This document shows positions 32,130-41,700 of a stretch of DNA of 64,000 nucleotides, one piece after another. The notes below the pieces were generated by a model. That model made no database searches, had not been told where the DNA came from, and was given only the letters and a program-made list of their open reading frames with translations. The position numbers and the translations under genes were made by a program. How positions within the stretch are numbered: the first letter of the stretch is position 1; every line of letters begins with the position of its first letter. The stretch is taken from contig NC_047496.1 in the NCBI RefSeq assembly GCF_002079055.1, positions 434,001-498,000 of the forward strand, written 5' to 3'. The stretch is from Saccharomyces paradoxus. Taxonomy: Eukaryota > Ascomycota > Saccharomycetes > Saccharomycetales > Saccharomycetaceae.

Positions 32130-32152
32130 CGGTGTTTATGCCGTCTCTTCCG
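32130..32152. promoter_or_regulatory. Oleate response element of TES1
   Basis: CGG (32130-32132), then TGT, TTA, eleven bases and CCG (32150-32152) is an exact match to the Oaf1-Pip2 consensus CGGN3TNAN9-12CCG. It is 108 bp upstream of the TES1 ATG, and TES1 is a known oleate-induced gene. Confidence 0.85.
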
Positions 32153-32295
32153 GGGGATGCTATCAAGGCTCTTTCCTCTGTTGGGGTAGTTACAGGTCCG
32201 ATGAGCAACGCTTGTTTGTTGATTGGACCGATTTACATAGCCTATACTCTGCTGTTACATATGCCTATGTAGAACGAAAAAGCAGGACGCCGGTT

Positions 32296-33317
32296 TTACA
32301 GCTCAGATTCCAGAGTGTCGGGTCTTAGTTCCTCCCAGGGAATAATGGTTCTGGCCGCACGCTTCAGCCGATGGCTGGCATTATCATCATCGTCGCTATT
32401 GTGGTTTTGGCTGGTGGATAAGGTTGGGGAGCTGGACCTTCTCCGTTTCATGGACCTTGTGACCATCATTCTTGGCGGCGGCACGGACTTCTTACGTTGC
32501 TTATTATGGGCGTCGTCTGTATCGTGCAGGAGAGTGGTGCCATTCAAAGAAGCATCCGGCCGATCGTAGGCATGATCTGCCTTTTCTCGAAATGCCATCT
32601 CCAGGGCACTCTGGCGGGTTTGTAACACGTGCATGTCTTTGGATAGAGACATGAGCACATTCTGTACGTCCTCCAGTTGGCTGCCGACGTTGAAGAGCAT
32701 CTCCTGAGTGCACCTCATCGACTTTTCTGTCTCATGCTGCTTGTTAGTGACATGTCGCGTTATCTTGGAATTATATCTGCTTATTTCTTCGACTAATACG
32801 TGTCTGTAGCTGGAATCAGGCTTTGTTTTCTCCTCGCTTTTGGATAACGTCGATGTCAACACTTTGTCCAACTGGCTTTCGATTTGGGAAGTCAAGTCCT
32901 TTATTAAGGTTTTCACGTTTCCTAAACTAGAATTGTTAGTAGATGCATCTCGGAAGGAAATGAATAAATAACTTGAGGGTATGCACATTCTTGATACGAA
33001 CCGTTTCTAGCAGCATCTTGTTCCAACAACTGGTTAAACTTGTTTAGCGATTTACATAATGTCTTGGAATTTTCATTTAAAACTTTAATTAGCTTATCAG
33101 AGTTTTCCCTCAGTTCCATACTCTCCAGTTCCAATTTACCTGCCCATTCCAATATTTGCTTGTCTGATTCCTCTAGGGTACCTGTATTCGTTACCTTCCC
33201 AGTGCGAGAGAATATAGATCTGAACGGTGATGATGTTTCCGTAATCATCAAAGAGCGCTCAGAATTAGTCTCTGAGACATCTGTAGACACTTCGTCTGTT
33301 CTACCTCTACTGACCAT
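32296..33317 (-). CDS. REC107: Rec107/Mer2, meiotic double-strand-break protein (spliced)
   Basis: Two exons, 33317-33002 (316 nt) and 32921-32296 (626 nt), join to give 313 residues. Mer2 is a meiotic axis protein that forms condensates with Rec114 and Mei4 and is phosphorylated by CDK and DDK to trigger Spo11 breaks. The protein has a Ser-rich N-terminus, a central coiled coil ([20 protein letters not shown] and onward), and a basic C-terminus ([11 protein letters not shown]) suited to DNA binding. The start is the ATG at 33317, and the frame above it belongs to the 5' flank. Unspliced mRNA would run into a stop after about 131 residues, so the intron controls expression. Splicing joins AAC-G to GA-AAC, giving NGNVKTL. 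Confidence 0.95.
32922..33001 (-). other. REC107 intron, Mer1-dependent
   Basis: The 80-nt intron runs from 33001 to 32922. The 5' splice site is GTTCGT rather than GTATGT. The branch site TACTAAC is at 32941-32935, and the 3' splice site is TTTAG. ATACCCTC at 32982-32975 fits the Mer1 intronic enhancer AYACCCTY, just 19 nt from the 5' splice site. A weak 5' site plus the enhancer is the known design that restricts splicing to meiosis, when Mer1 is present. Confidence 0.95.
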
Positions 33318-33520
33318 TTTACTAACTGTTTCTACACGTCTGCAGTACCCTTCTATTGCCTCTTGCTGTTCTTGTTGATTTTCCCTTTTAATCATGAAAA
33401 CACTGACTGTTATGGCGTAAAGGGAAAAAAAAAAATAAAAATTGCTAATCTTACGTGTTTGTTATAAAAGATGGGCAAACAAGCCACTCACAATACAAGA
33501 AGAACACGCTGTCGCGCACC

Positions 33521-33850
33521 ATGTCACCAACATTGAAGGAATACTTGAATAAAAGGGTTGTTATAATTAAAGTTGACGGCGAATGCCTCATAGCAAATCT
33601 AAACGGCTTTGACAAAAATACTAATCTATTCATAACTGACGTTTTCAACCGTATAAATAAGGAGTTCATCTGCAAGGCACAGTTACTTCGAGGCAGCGAG
33701 ATTGCTCTTGTCGGCCTCATAGATACCGAAAGCGATGACAGTCTTGCTCCTATAGACGAAGAGAAAGTACCGATGCTAAAGGACACCAAGAATAGAATTG
33801 AAAATGAACATGTAATATGGGAGAAAGTGTACGAATCAAAGACAAAATAA
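33521..33850 (+). CDS. LSM8: Lsm8, U6 snRNA-binding Sm-like protein
   Basis: The 109-residue protein is the subunit that distinguishes the nuclear Lsm2-8 ring from the cytoplasmic Lsm1-7 ring. The nuclear ring binds the 3' oligo(U) tail of U6 snRNA and promotes its stability and recycling in splicing. The Sm1 motif covers about 4-40 (LKEYLNKRVVIIKVDGECLI and LNGFDKNTNLFI), and Sm2 about 58-72 (LLRGSEIALVGLID). I chose the ATG at 33521. An upstream in-frame extension to 33455 would add 22 residues unlike the family. It shares a 203-bp divergent promoter with REC107. Confidence 0.95.
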   Translation: MSPTLKEYLNKRVVIIKVDGECLIANLNGFDKNTNLFITDVFNRINKEFICKAQLLRGSEIALVGLIDTESDDSLAPIDEEKVPMLKDTKNRIENEHVIWEKVYESKTK

Positions 33851-33919
33851 CATAGTAGCAGTAATAATAATGTGTATAGAAGTATATAAATCATATAATA
33901 AATTTAAAGCATCAGCCTG

Positions 33920-34654
33920 TCACGGACTGGCCATCTTCAAATGCTTCTTCTCTTCTCCAATGCCACAGTCGGGAGGAATCCCCATTTTGTACATCTTTAT
34001 GGCCAGCTCCATCAAATAATCGATGGCTTCGTTAAAAATCTTGGCCTTATCGATCGTGGGCCCCCAAACAAAAATGCCATGCCTCCTCACTATTACAGCA
34101 CATGTATCTGGATAATCTTTAAAAGTCTTGTGCAGGTCATCGATCAACTCGTCCTCATGTGCCATGTTTTCAATAATGGGAATCTTCAGCGTATCAAAAA
34201 AAGATAGTGCAATGGGTTTCTTAGTCACTGGATCCACCTTTCCACTTGGAATCGCTTTAATTTGTTCAATGTTAGCTATCCTGAACTCATCACCAAAGAT
34301 CAAGGAGCATATCACGGCATTTTGGGAGTGTGTATGTATTATGGCACCTGCATCTTTCTTTTGATAGCACGCTAAGAACAATGGGGTACATGCGCTTGGC
34401 TTGTAAAGCTCAGGAGAGCGCAAATACTCCAACGTTTCAGCATCCATGACAAACAAATCATCAGGAGTCATTTTCTCCTTCTGCACCCCGGATGGTGCGA
34501 GATAATAATAGTTCGTTTTAGGGTCCTTTATTGAAATACCACCGCCAGTCCCAGTGCACCAATTATTATAGAAAAATTGCTTGCAAAGAGTGCAAATGAG
34601 ATTTGCTGGATGGCGCGGATCATCTGAGTGTATCAAAACATCGTGTGAAGACAT
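33920..34654 (-). CDS. MDE1: Methylthioribulose-1-phosphate dehydratase
   Basis: The 244-residue enzyme belongs to the class II aldolase/adducin family and dehydrates 5-methylthioribulose-1-phosphate in the methionine salvage pathway. Predicted zinc ligands are His107 and His109 in [10 protein letters not shown] and His192 in [12 protein letters not shown]. The glycine-rich phosphate-binding segment [12 protein letters not shown] lies at 34-45. Length matches S. cerevisiae as I recall it. It lies in the same sulfur-metabolism theme as MET3 but is not linked to it. Confidence 0.95.
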   Translation of the reverse strand: MSSHDVLIHSDDPRHPANLICTLCKQFFYNNWCTGTGGGISIKDPKTNYYYLAPSGVQKEKMTPDDLFVMDAETLEYLRSPELYKPSACTPLFLACYQKKDAGAIIHTHSQNAVICSLIFGDEFRIANIEQIKAIPSGKVDPVTKKPIALSFFDTLKIPIIENMAHEDELIDDLHKTFKDYPDTCAVIVRRHGIFVWGPTIDKAKIFNEAIDYLMELAIKMYKMGIPPDCGIGEEKKHLKMASP

Positions 34655-34821
34655 GGTCGTTCACTGGCTCTCCTTGTGAGTTCAATGTTTAAAAATGTTA
34701 CATTTTTGATGAACAGCTGCTTTGATTAAATGAAAAAAAAAAATGGGCACCGCATCTTAGTGCCGTAATCGTACGTAATGAAAGTGCCTATAAAAGTACA
34801 ACTGACAACTATTCCTAGTAC

Positions 34822-35355
34822 TTAATGAGATTGAGGGCGTGCATAATTTAATGTCTTGCAATGGAAACACGTTCTTTTTTCGACGTCATTTTCAAAGTCT
34901 AAAATGGCTTCTTTCACCTGGGTGCCCAAGTCTAACATTTGCAGTTCACTTTCATGGACTACTTGGCTACAGTGTGAACAGTACCATCTTATCTTATCGT
35001 TTTCTCCTCCAGGCCTATCTTGTTCCACAACAATACCCACAGTATCAGCAAACCGGACAGGACTGTGAGGAACATTTCCTGGCAATAAATATGAATCGCC
35101 CTCATTGATGGTAATATCAATGAACTTTGGTTCAGCGTCGGTCTCATCCACAACTTTCAAAAGCATAGACCCTTTTTTTTGATAAAACCATTCTGGGGTT
35201 GGATTGATGTGATAGTCGGTTCTTTCATTGGGCCCACCAACAATCATCACAGTGAACCCCCCTTTATGTAAGCAATAATTATTCACCGGTGGTTTCAAGA
35301 GACCTTCATTCTCCTTCAACCATTTGTCAATATTTATTGGTGTAGTGTTAAACAT
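34822..35355 (-). CDS. BNA1: 3-hydroxyanthranilate 3,4-dioxygenase
   Basis: The 177-residue enzyme opens the ring of 3-hydroxyanthranilate in the kynurenine route of de novo NAD synthesis. It has a cupin fold. The catalytic Fe(II) ligands are His49 and Glu55 ([12 protein letters not shown]) and His97 ([12 protein letters not shown]). Two CXXC pairs near the C-terminus (WYCSHC and RTCFHCKTL) form the rubredoxin-like second metal site found in the fungal and bacterial forms. The length equals the S. cerevisiae protein as I recall it. Confidence 0.96.
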   Translation of the reverse strand: MFNTTPINIDKWLKENEGLLKPPVNNYCLHKGGFTVMIVGGPNERTDYHINPTPEWFYQKKGSMLLKVVDETDAEPKFIDITINEGDSYLLPGNVPHSPVRFADTVGIVVEQDRPGGENDKIRWYCSHCSQVVHESELQMLDLGTQVKEAILDFENDVEKRTCFHCKTLNYARPQSH

Positions 35356-35842
35356 ATTTTATCCAGGTTTTTTGGTAAGTGTATGCTACTTCAACTATTA
35401 GTAGATTGTTGTAATGAGAAGAATAAAGAAAGGATCTTTTACGTCCGTTTTTTTATTTCGCCGAATATGTTTCAGTGACTCACCATTTATCCTGAAGCCG
35501 TCACAAAAGCAACATTCCATTGCAATAATTACACTCGAATATTCACGAACTCTTAGCAGAGATTGAGAGGCAACGTTCGTAAATGCCGATACCCGTCCAG
35601 GAGTACAGGTGTCAGTGACAGAAAAATAATGGCACCGCTGACGTCGAAAATACATCCGCGCAAATTTATGACAAGTTATTTTGGCAGCAAAATAACAGGA
35701 CAAATTTGGAATGGCACATAGACTAGTTACTGCGTGTATGAATTGGTATACTTTTTTTCTTTTCTTTCCCTTTTTATCCAATAGATACGGTTTATTTTAT
35801 TATTATGTAAGATTATTAAAGTAAGAATACAATTAGTGAAAC
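35356..35842. other. BNA1 / RBH1 intergenic region without Ty1
   Basis: The 487-bp tandem spacer corresponds to the interval where I recall two adjacent Ty1 elements in S288C. I see no LTR, no Ty coding sequence and no tRNA gene here. A minus-strand frame (35398-35781) begins without ATG and has no family features. Confidence 0.6.
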
Positions 35843-38365
35843 TTAGCAAGACTGCCAAGATGCGTTAAAAGGCAGTATTAATTTATAAACATGATCTACA
35901 ACGTCCTGATTTTTGAATTCTAGTAAATATGCCTCCTTCTGGTCTGTGAATGACAGCCCCGTTCTCCCAAGCCTTTTTATGTCGTGGAGACGGGAGTTGT
36001 ACTCCCTCGGATACAATGTTCCTTCAGCATCAGAACAGATGACGAACTTTATTGCAACTATAGCTCCTTTATATTCCTGAGAAAATATGTCAGTAAAGCC
36101 GACCCGAGACGGCTTCCAAATGTTAGATTTGGTTTTAACATGTTGCCTTACTTTAATAGAAGATAACAGAAGCGAAGAATTTATACTTTCCGATGAGTCT
36201 TTCATATTAGCCAGTTCTGAATTTTCGGTGGATGATCTGGTTACATTACGGCTGTAGCATGAAGATGAAGATATGGTTGATAAAGTTCCCGTGGTGGTTG
36301 AGGGTGAAAGGGATGATATCTGGCTATTTTGTAACTGATATTGTAACACATTTACCAACTTAGCAGCTTGCGTACAGCGTACAGACAGAGTGAGATCATG
36401 GAGTGTTCCACATACACTAGCTTTGAAATCAGAGGAAGGAATTCGAAGTTGAACGTCTTGCGCCGTAGACCTGTTACACTTCCAGGTGGGCTCTAAATTC
36501 ACTACCAGTTTACACTTCTCTCTTTCGAAGTCTTTATATATAATCAGTAAGATCTCGTTGTCGCCGGATAAAATCAAAGACAAACACAGTATGTCTTTAC
36601 TCAACGGCACCCATGATTTGCCGTTCCAAAGAGAAACTTTAACAGAATCATTCTCAAAAAATACTACTCCACCAGATGTGTTTACGCTCAATGGAAACGA
36701 TACATACGTTTCATCAACGTCATCATCATGGGGACTTGCTGATACCGGAGTAACTAATCGTTGATCTCCTGGCAAACTAAACAAAGATCTTGAGTGATTT
36801 TTGGGAATATCAATCGTAAGATTATTTTTGTTTTTTGTGAAGATACTTAGTAGAGATGAAGATTTGCGCCGATAAAGCGTTGGCTTATAGAAATCGATGT
36901 CTTGATCGAACAAATCTTTGCCACTTTTATCCTTTCCATCTTCAGAAATTATACTATCAGAATCATCAATTTCAGACGCAACACTTTCTATTAATTCGGG
37001 GGAGACACTCTCCAGGCTGAAAGTTTGAGAAGCTGTTCTAACGTTTTTTAAGGTAGGCGTATCCATTTGTTTGGGCGAAAGAGGTACTTGAATGCTCTTA
37101 TCTAATTCAATTAGCTTTTCGTAACTTAAAGATTCAATATCTTTCAGCGAGGTGTCAAGATCCGAATCGTTATCGACTGCTGCCCTTTCACTCATGACCG
37201 ACATCGACTCTTCCTCAGGGGATTCACTAGACGTCTCTATTAAGGAAGACAAGCTTCCCGGTAGAGGTATTGACCTATGCAATGTACGGCCATTGCATAT
37301 TGTATCTGATGGCCTAATAGAGCCAATATGCATATCATCATTCTTTTTGGGAAAAGTATGGTTGAATCTGTTATGTCTTATATGGAAATGTTGAGAAATT
37401 TCACCTTCTGATTTTTTGTATTCATTAGTAGCTGCTGAATCGAAAAGGTTTCTAATAGCATGCCTCCAGTGTTCTTGCCATTGAATAGGATCTTTGCAAG
37501 TTAACCTCAACACGATGCCATTGTCTATCGGTGTCTTTAGTTTAGCTCCATTATCATCAAGTCTGACCACCTTAAGATCGCCGGACTTAAATGGTCGAAA
37601 TAGCAACAACCTCCCAACGTTCATTAAGTCATGGTTTCCCGACGCAAGGGATTGGAACAGGTTACCAATGGTTTGTAACGTATATGGCATTTCGCCAGAA
37701 AGAACCTCAAATATCGCTATCCCCCCATTATCCAATTCAAAGATTTCAACTAACTTATTATTGATCGCTAACTTCTTTACATCCAGTCTGTAATATGCTC
37801 TTTTTATAATCTGCTTCGAATCAATTGGCCGATGATTTGTCAGGGAAAATTCACGTGACATAATGTCACGAACGCCTCCATATTTCAGCGAGTTACAACT
37901 AATAGAGTTATAGCAACTCTTAAATTTGTATATAAACGCGCTAATTAAGGAACCGAGTCGCACTTCATTTGTGACGTAGTAAATATCCCTCAACTTATAA
38001 TAGACCTTGAATAGTAATACCGTAAAGAGCTTTTGGGAATTCATCCTAAAATATGACATATTAGCATCAAGAAGCAAATGCATACAACCAAATAAAAGAT
38101 TGTGATACAAATCAAGTATTTGCGCATCTTTGAGAAAACTCTTGTAAGGATTCTCACTGGATTGTGTTAGAGAAGCATCGTCACGGGCTGCTGCATGTTT
38201 TCTCAAAATGCATTTCAAGTAACCGCTAATTTTACTCATCTCGTTGCCAACTTTAACCATTGGGTCCAAACTCGAACCATGATATCTGCTATGGGATTCA
38301 CAGACAACGCGTAATCTTTTTAGCAGAGTCTCGAAGCTCGCTTCTTCCTTGTTAAATAAATCCAT
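35843..38365 (-). CDS. RBH1: Rbh1-like protein of unknown function (YJR030C orthologue)
   Basis: The first ATG (38365) gives 840 residues. The S. cerevisiae entry is about 745 as I recall it, which would match internal Met95, so the start is uncertain. It is a paralogue of YJL181W (RBH2). A helical N-terminus includes ILDLYHNLLFGCMHLLLDAN. A region near 195-320 resembles a PH-like fold (SGDLKVVRLDDNGAKLKTPI), followed by a long Ser-rich disordered stretch (about 340-560). A second folded region near the C-terminus includes VVAIKFVICSDAEGTLYPRE-type strands. I can name no activity. Its promoter contains MCB and SCB cell-cycle sites in an unusual palindrome. Confidence 0.85.
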   Translation of the reverse strand: MDLFNKEEASFETLLKRLRVVCESHSRYHGSSLDPMVKVGNEMSKISGYLKCILRKHAAARDDASLTQSSENPYKSFLKDAQILDLYHNLLFGCMHLLLDANMSYFRMNSQKLFTVLLFKVYYKLRDIYYVTNEVRLGSLISAFIYKFKSCYNSISCNSLKYGGVRDIMSREFSLTNHRPIDSKQIIKRAYYRLDVKKLAINNKLVEIFELDNGGIAIFEVLSGEMPYTLQTIGNLFQSLASGNHDLMNVGRLLLFRPFKSGDLKVVRLDDNGAKLKTPIDNGIVLRLTCKDPIQWQEHWRHAIRNLFDSAATNEYKKSEGEISQHFHIRHNRFNHTFPKKNDDMHIGSIRPSDTICNGRTLHRSIPLPGSLSSLIETSSESPEEESMSVMSERAAVDNDSDLDTSLKDIESLSYEKLIELDKSIQVPLSPKQMDTPTLKNVRTASQTFSLESVSPELIESVASEIDDSDSIISEDGKDKSGKDLFDQDIDFYKPTLYRRKSSSLLSIFTKNKNNLTIDIPKNHSRSLFSLPGDQRLVTPVSASPHDDDVDETYVSFPLSVNTSGGVVFFENDSVKVSLWNGKSWVPLSKDILCLSLILSGDNEILLIIYKDFEREKCKLVVNLEPTWKCNRSTAQDVQLRIPSSDFKASVCGTLHDLTLSVRCTQAAKLVNVLQYQLQNSQISSLSPSTTTGTLSTISSSSCYSRNVTRSSTENSELANMKDSSESINSSLLLSSIKVRQHVKTKSNIWKPSRVGFTDIFSQEYKGAIVAIKFVICSDAEGTLYPREYNSRLHDIKRLGRTGLSFTDQKEAYLLEFKNQDVVDHVYKLILPFNASWQSC

Positions 38366-38759
38366 GCCGTCTCCCACAGGATGCTAGATTGCTTGCTCGT
38401 TCGTAATTAAAGGAACTTCTACCTGGTCCATGAATAATTTTTTAGATGAACTGAGGTAAAGAGCAATACCAATCTTCATAGGGGTACATTTTTATTTTTC
38501 ATATTAAGTAAAATTTCCTTCAAAGATATTCTCGAAGCTTTCATGCCATTCGTGACACGAAAAAAAATCTTATCGTGTTTTCTCTAACGCGTCGCGACGC
38601 GTTAGAGAAATATAATTATAAATGACAGCATAGATGCCACCGTCAATATTCAAATGAGACCGACTATATAAAACATTATTACTTGCGAAAGTCTTATCTA
38701 CGGCCCCTTGGAAAAGCCCATTATTCTGAGTTTCTTGCTATGGTTGCGTCAACATTGGT
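38366..38759. other. GEA1 3' flank and RBH1 promoter
   Basis: This 394-bp tandem spacer holds the SCB/MCB palindrome and T-rich sequence at 38486-38500. No gene is visible. A plus-strand frame starting at 38683 is antisense to the end of GEA1. Confidence 0.5.
38556..38610. promoter_or_regulatory. SCB plus a perfect 32-bp palindrome with two MCB boxes
   Basis: TTTCTCTAACGCGTCG (38579-38594) is followed directly by its exact reverse complement (38595-38610), with no spacer. It contains ACGCGT at 38587-38592 and again at 38597-38602, overlapping a central TCGCGA. CACGAAA at 38556-38562 is an SCB core. The group lies 190-245 bp upstream of the RBH1 ATG and predicts MBF/SBF control at G1/S. The next base pair outward does not match. 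Confidence 0.85.
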
Positions 38760-41700
38760 CTACTCCTTCCCGATTTCTCTTTTTGAAATAATCAACTCTT
38801 GTAACTGCCTTTCCACCGTGGGATCGTCTACATACTTGTTAAATACGTTCAGCACCCTCAAAAACGTTTCATTGTTTGCGACACCTTCCACAAGTTGGTG
38901 CAAGAAAATTTTAGAAAGTACGGATAGAATGTCAGTAATTCGTTTCATCTTGACATTTTGAATTTCATCCAGCTCGAAAATCGGTAATAATCCAGCCTCT
39001 ATTAAATCATCCATCGCAACTTCTTCTGGAGGTAGTTGACTTGTTCGAGATAACAAAAGACGCTCTAATGCTTGCAATGCTTGCATACCTAGTTCGTCGC
39101 AAGGATTGAGACACTGATGAGCGAGACCCTGGATAGCAGCTATAATTTCAGTCTTGTTGAGAGCAGAATTTTTCCGCTTAACAGACGAAAGTAAGTCTGC
39201 AGTTATATTAATGGAACGGCTAGATATATCAATAACGGAACGGTATGGGTTGGCTTCAGCTGTTTCGCCCCCATCCTCGACTGAATTTTCACAATTTTGT
39301 TCCCATTTTGTACCAACGGCGCCTGCACATGACATCTCATCAAGCAAGCTTAATATGTTCATAAAGTTCCCATCATCTAGAAAAATTTCACCATTTTGAA
39401 TATATTTTTCCAAAAATTGATAGACCGCAAGTTGGTTGTCTTTAGTCGACATTAACATCCTTAAAAAATTCCAAAATTTTACATTTTTGAGAACCTGCTC
39501 ATTGTATTTTACCTGGCTGAGATATGTAAACAGATCATCTAATACCTGCTTACCCCAGTCGCTTTCATAATATTTGGTATTGAAGATTTCATTTTTTATC
39601 AAAAAATCATGTTCTACTAAATCACTTAGAATGTTCCGTGGATTATTGAATCTGGGGACTAAAAACATTTTATACGAGCTAAGTCTTGCAATAGTCTCCT
39701 TGGAAAGGCCATCCGAATTCGAGATATTAACAACACGATCGGCAATTAGTGCTCCAAATTCTTTTTTACAAGGCGCCTCCTCTGATATCAATATAATGGA
39801 TATTTCTAACAAAAAGAGAAGTTCTTGCTCGAAATAGAGCAAATTTTCACTGGTCTTTTTGACCACAAGTGAAGAGAGGAGCGTTTCAAGCAGCTTAGGA
39901 GTTATGAGTTGACTATTTTCGAAGACTGAACTGAAAGGACGGCTAGCCTTGATGCACTCAAACGCTTTGATGGAAAAATCGATATCTTCTTCTGAAGGCT
40001 CTTCATCGCCTTTCAGGTAGGATGCGAAAGTAGACAGAAGGCTCCTGCTCATCTTTGCTTTGCGAATTGATATATCTGGATCCGGTAATGGTAATTCAGG
40101 AAGTTTTAAGAGCGAATGAAAATTTTTGAAAAAAGCCAAGTTCGATTCCATCAATAGATTTTCGTATAATTTCAAAATGATTTGGACGATCTGGTTCCAT
40201 AGTTTAGTAGAAATAATGCTAGGATCATTTATTTCTCTAAAGATTTGAAAATATAATACAGTACATAACTGACCCTTGAAGGTTTGTCCAAGCCTTATAC
40301 TCTGGCTACTAACGGATATTTTTGACCCAGTGTCTTCGACGAATATCTCAACCAATGGAATACTATCAACATCTAGCTCCCCTTCTTTTGCACCGGGTTG
40401 TGCCAATGTTGTCATTTCTCCCAGATGAAGGACAGTATCATTATATGATTGGTCAAAGGAAAAGTAATAGTTGATAAAAGTGCACTTACTAATGGTGTCC
40501 AAAATACTTAAGGATATCTGATCACTAGAGGCAACTGTAAATATATTGAATAATGTCTTTAGGATAATATCTCTGACATTTGAGAAAATTGCTTTCTCAA
40601 ACTGAAGAATGTCAATTAGTGCTAGCCGAGAAATAGGGTTTATGAAATCTCTTTGCATCTCTGTCATAACTGATGTTGATGAGATTAAGTTATTCCAGGC
40701 ATCTTCAAACCATCTCTCATTTCCATGATGCTCTTCAGGCATTACTATTTCCTTAACTTTAATGGATGTGTAAATTTTTTGCAGGTACCAGTGAGGAAAA
40801 TCTTTTCCATTGTAGCATCCTCGTAAATTGTTAGAATAGTCGTCAAAAGACATATGTTCCCTAACCTGGGGGTTATGGAAATCAGTGTTTAACATGATTA
40901 TCGAATAACTTAAAACAAATACAGAGTCCGCATCAGGTTGTACATGAATGACATCGTCTTCTGTCATTGACTCCGGGTCATTGTTTACCGTTTTTTTATC
41001 CTCTATTTCTATTTTATTATTGCTTAGATCTGCAGAATATTTTGCGGAAAAAGCTTCAACAATTCTCTCAATTTGTTGGGATTCCCCTGGTAATCTAAAT
41101 TTTGTCAGTAAAATTCTGATTGCTTCATCAACCCTTAAACCTTTGAAGTCGAATAGATCTATAAATTCTTTTAATAATGAAATTTTTTTTGGATCACAAA
41201 GTAATAGACCTATAGTCTTCTTGTTTAAACGTCCGTTATTCAAAAATAAAAATGAAGCAACGTCTCTATTGGAATCTGAATCAATAAATCCTTTTTCAAT
41301 CAACATTTGAATGCCTTTCTTCGCCTTCTCATTAAATGTTTCAACACACAATATGAATTCAGTCTTTCTATCTCTCTGTTTTAAAATGTCAATTTCTTTC
41401 TGATTTTTTACAAATTCTGCCTTTTCCAATTTCTGTAGATCATTGTATATGTTTTCAATAAGAGAAACTACACCTTCAAGGCATATTGGAGGAACATTAT
41501 TAGAAGTATTGACTGCCGCAGCTGGTAAAGAAAAATTTGCTATTTTTTTTATAAAGTCAATCGAAAGATCTGACCTGTCCAAATTACAATCGAAATTTAC
41601 AAATAGCTGTAGAAAGAAAGCGGGAGAGTGAATCCACAATATGGAAAGTTGTTCAATAATTAATTCCTTGATTGCAGGTGGCTTTTTCTTGGGGATGTCA

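Noticed and set aside
32035-32328. 97-codon plus-strand frame between TES1 and REC107 (where dubious YJR020W is annotated in S. cerevisiae)
   Set aside because: It overlaps the TES1 promoter and the REC107 end, and the sequence has no protein-like features.
33451-33894. 147-codon minus-strand frame antisense to LSM8 (dubious YJR023C position)
   Set aside because: It is the complement of a conserved gene and is explained by it.
35398-35781. 127-codon minus-strand frame in the BNA1-RBH1 spacer
   Set aside because: It starts at TTG and not ATG, and has no recognisable family or bias.
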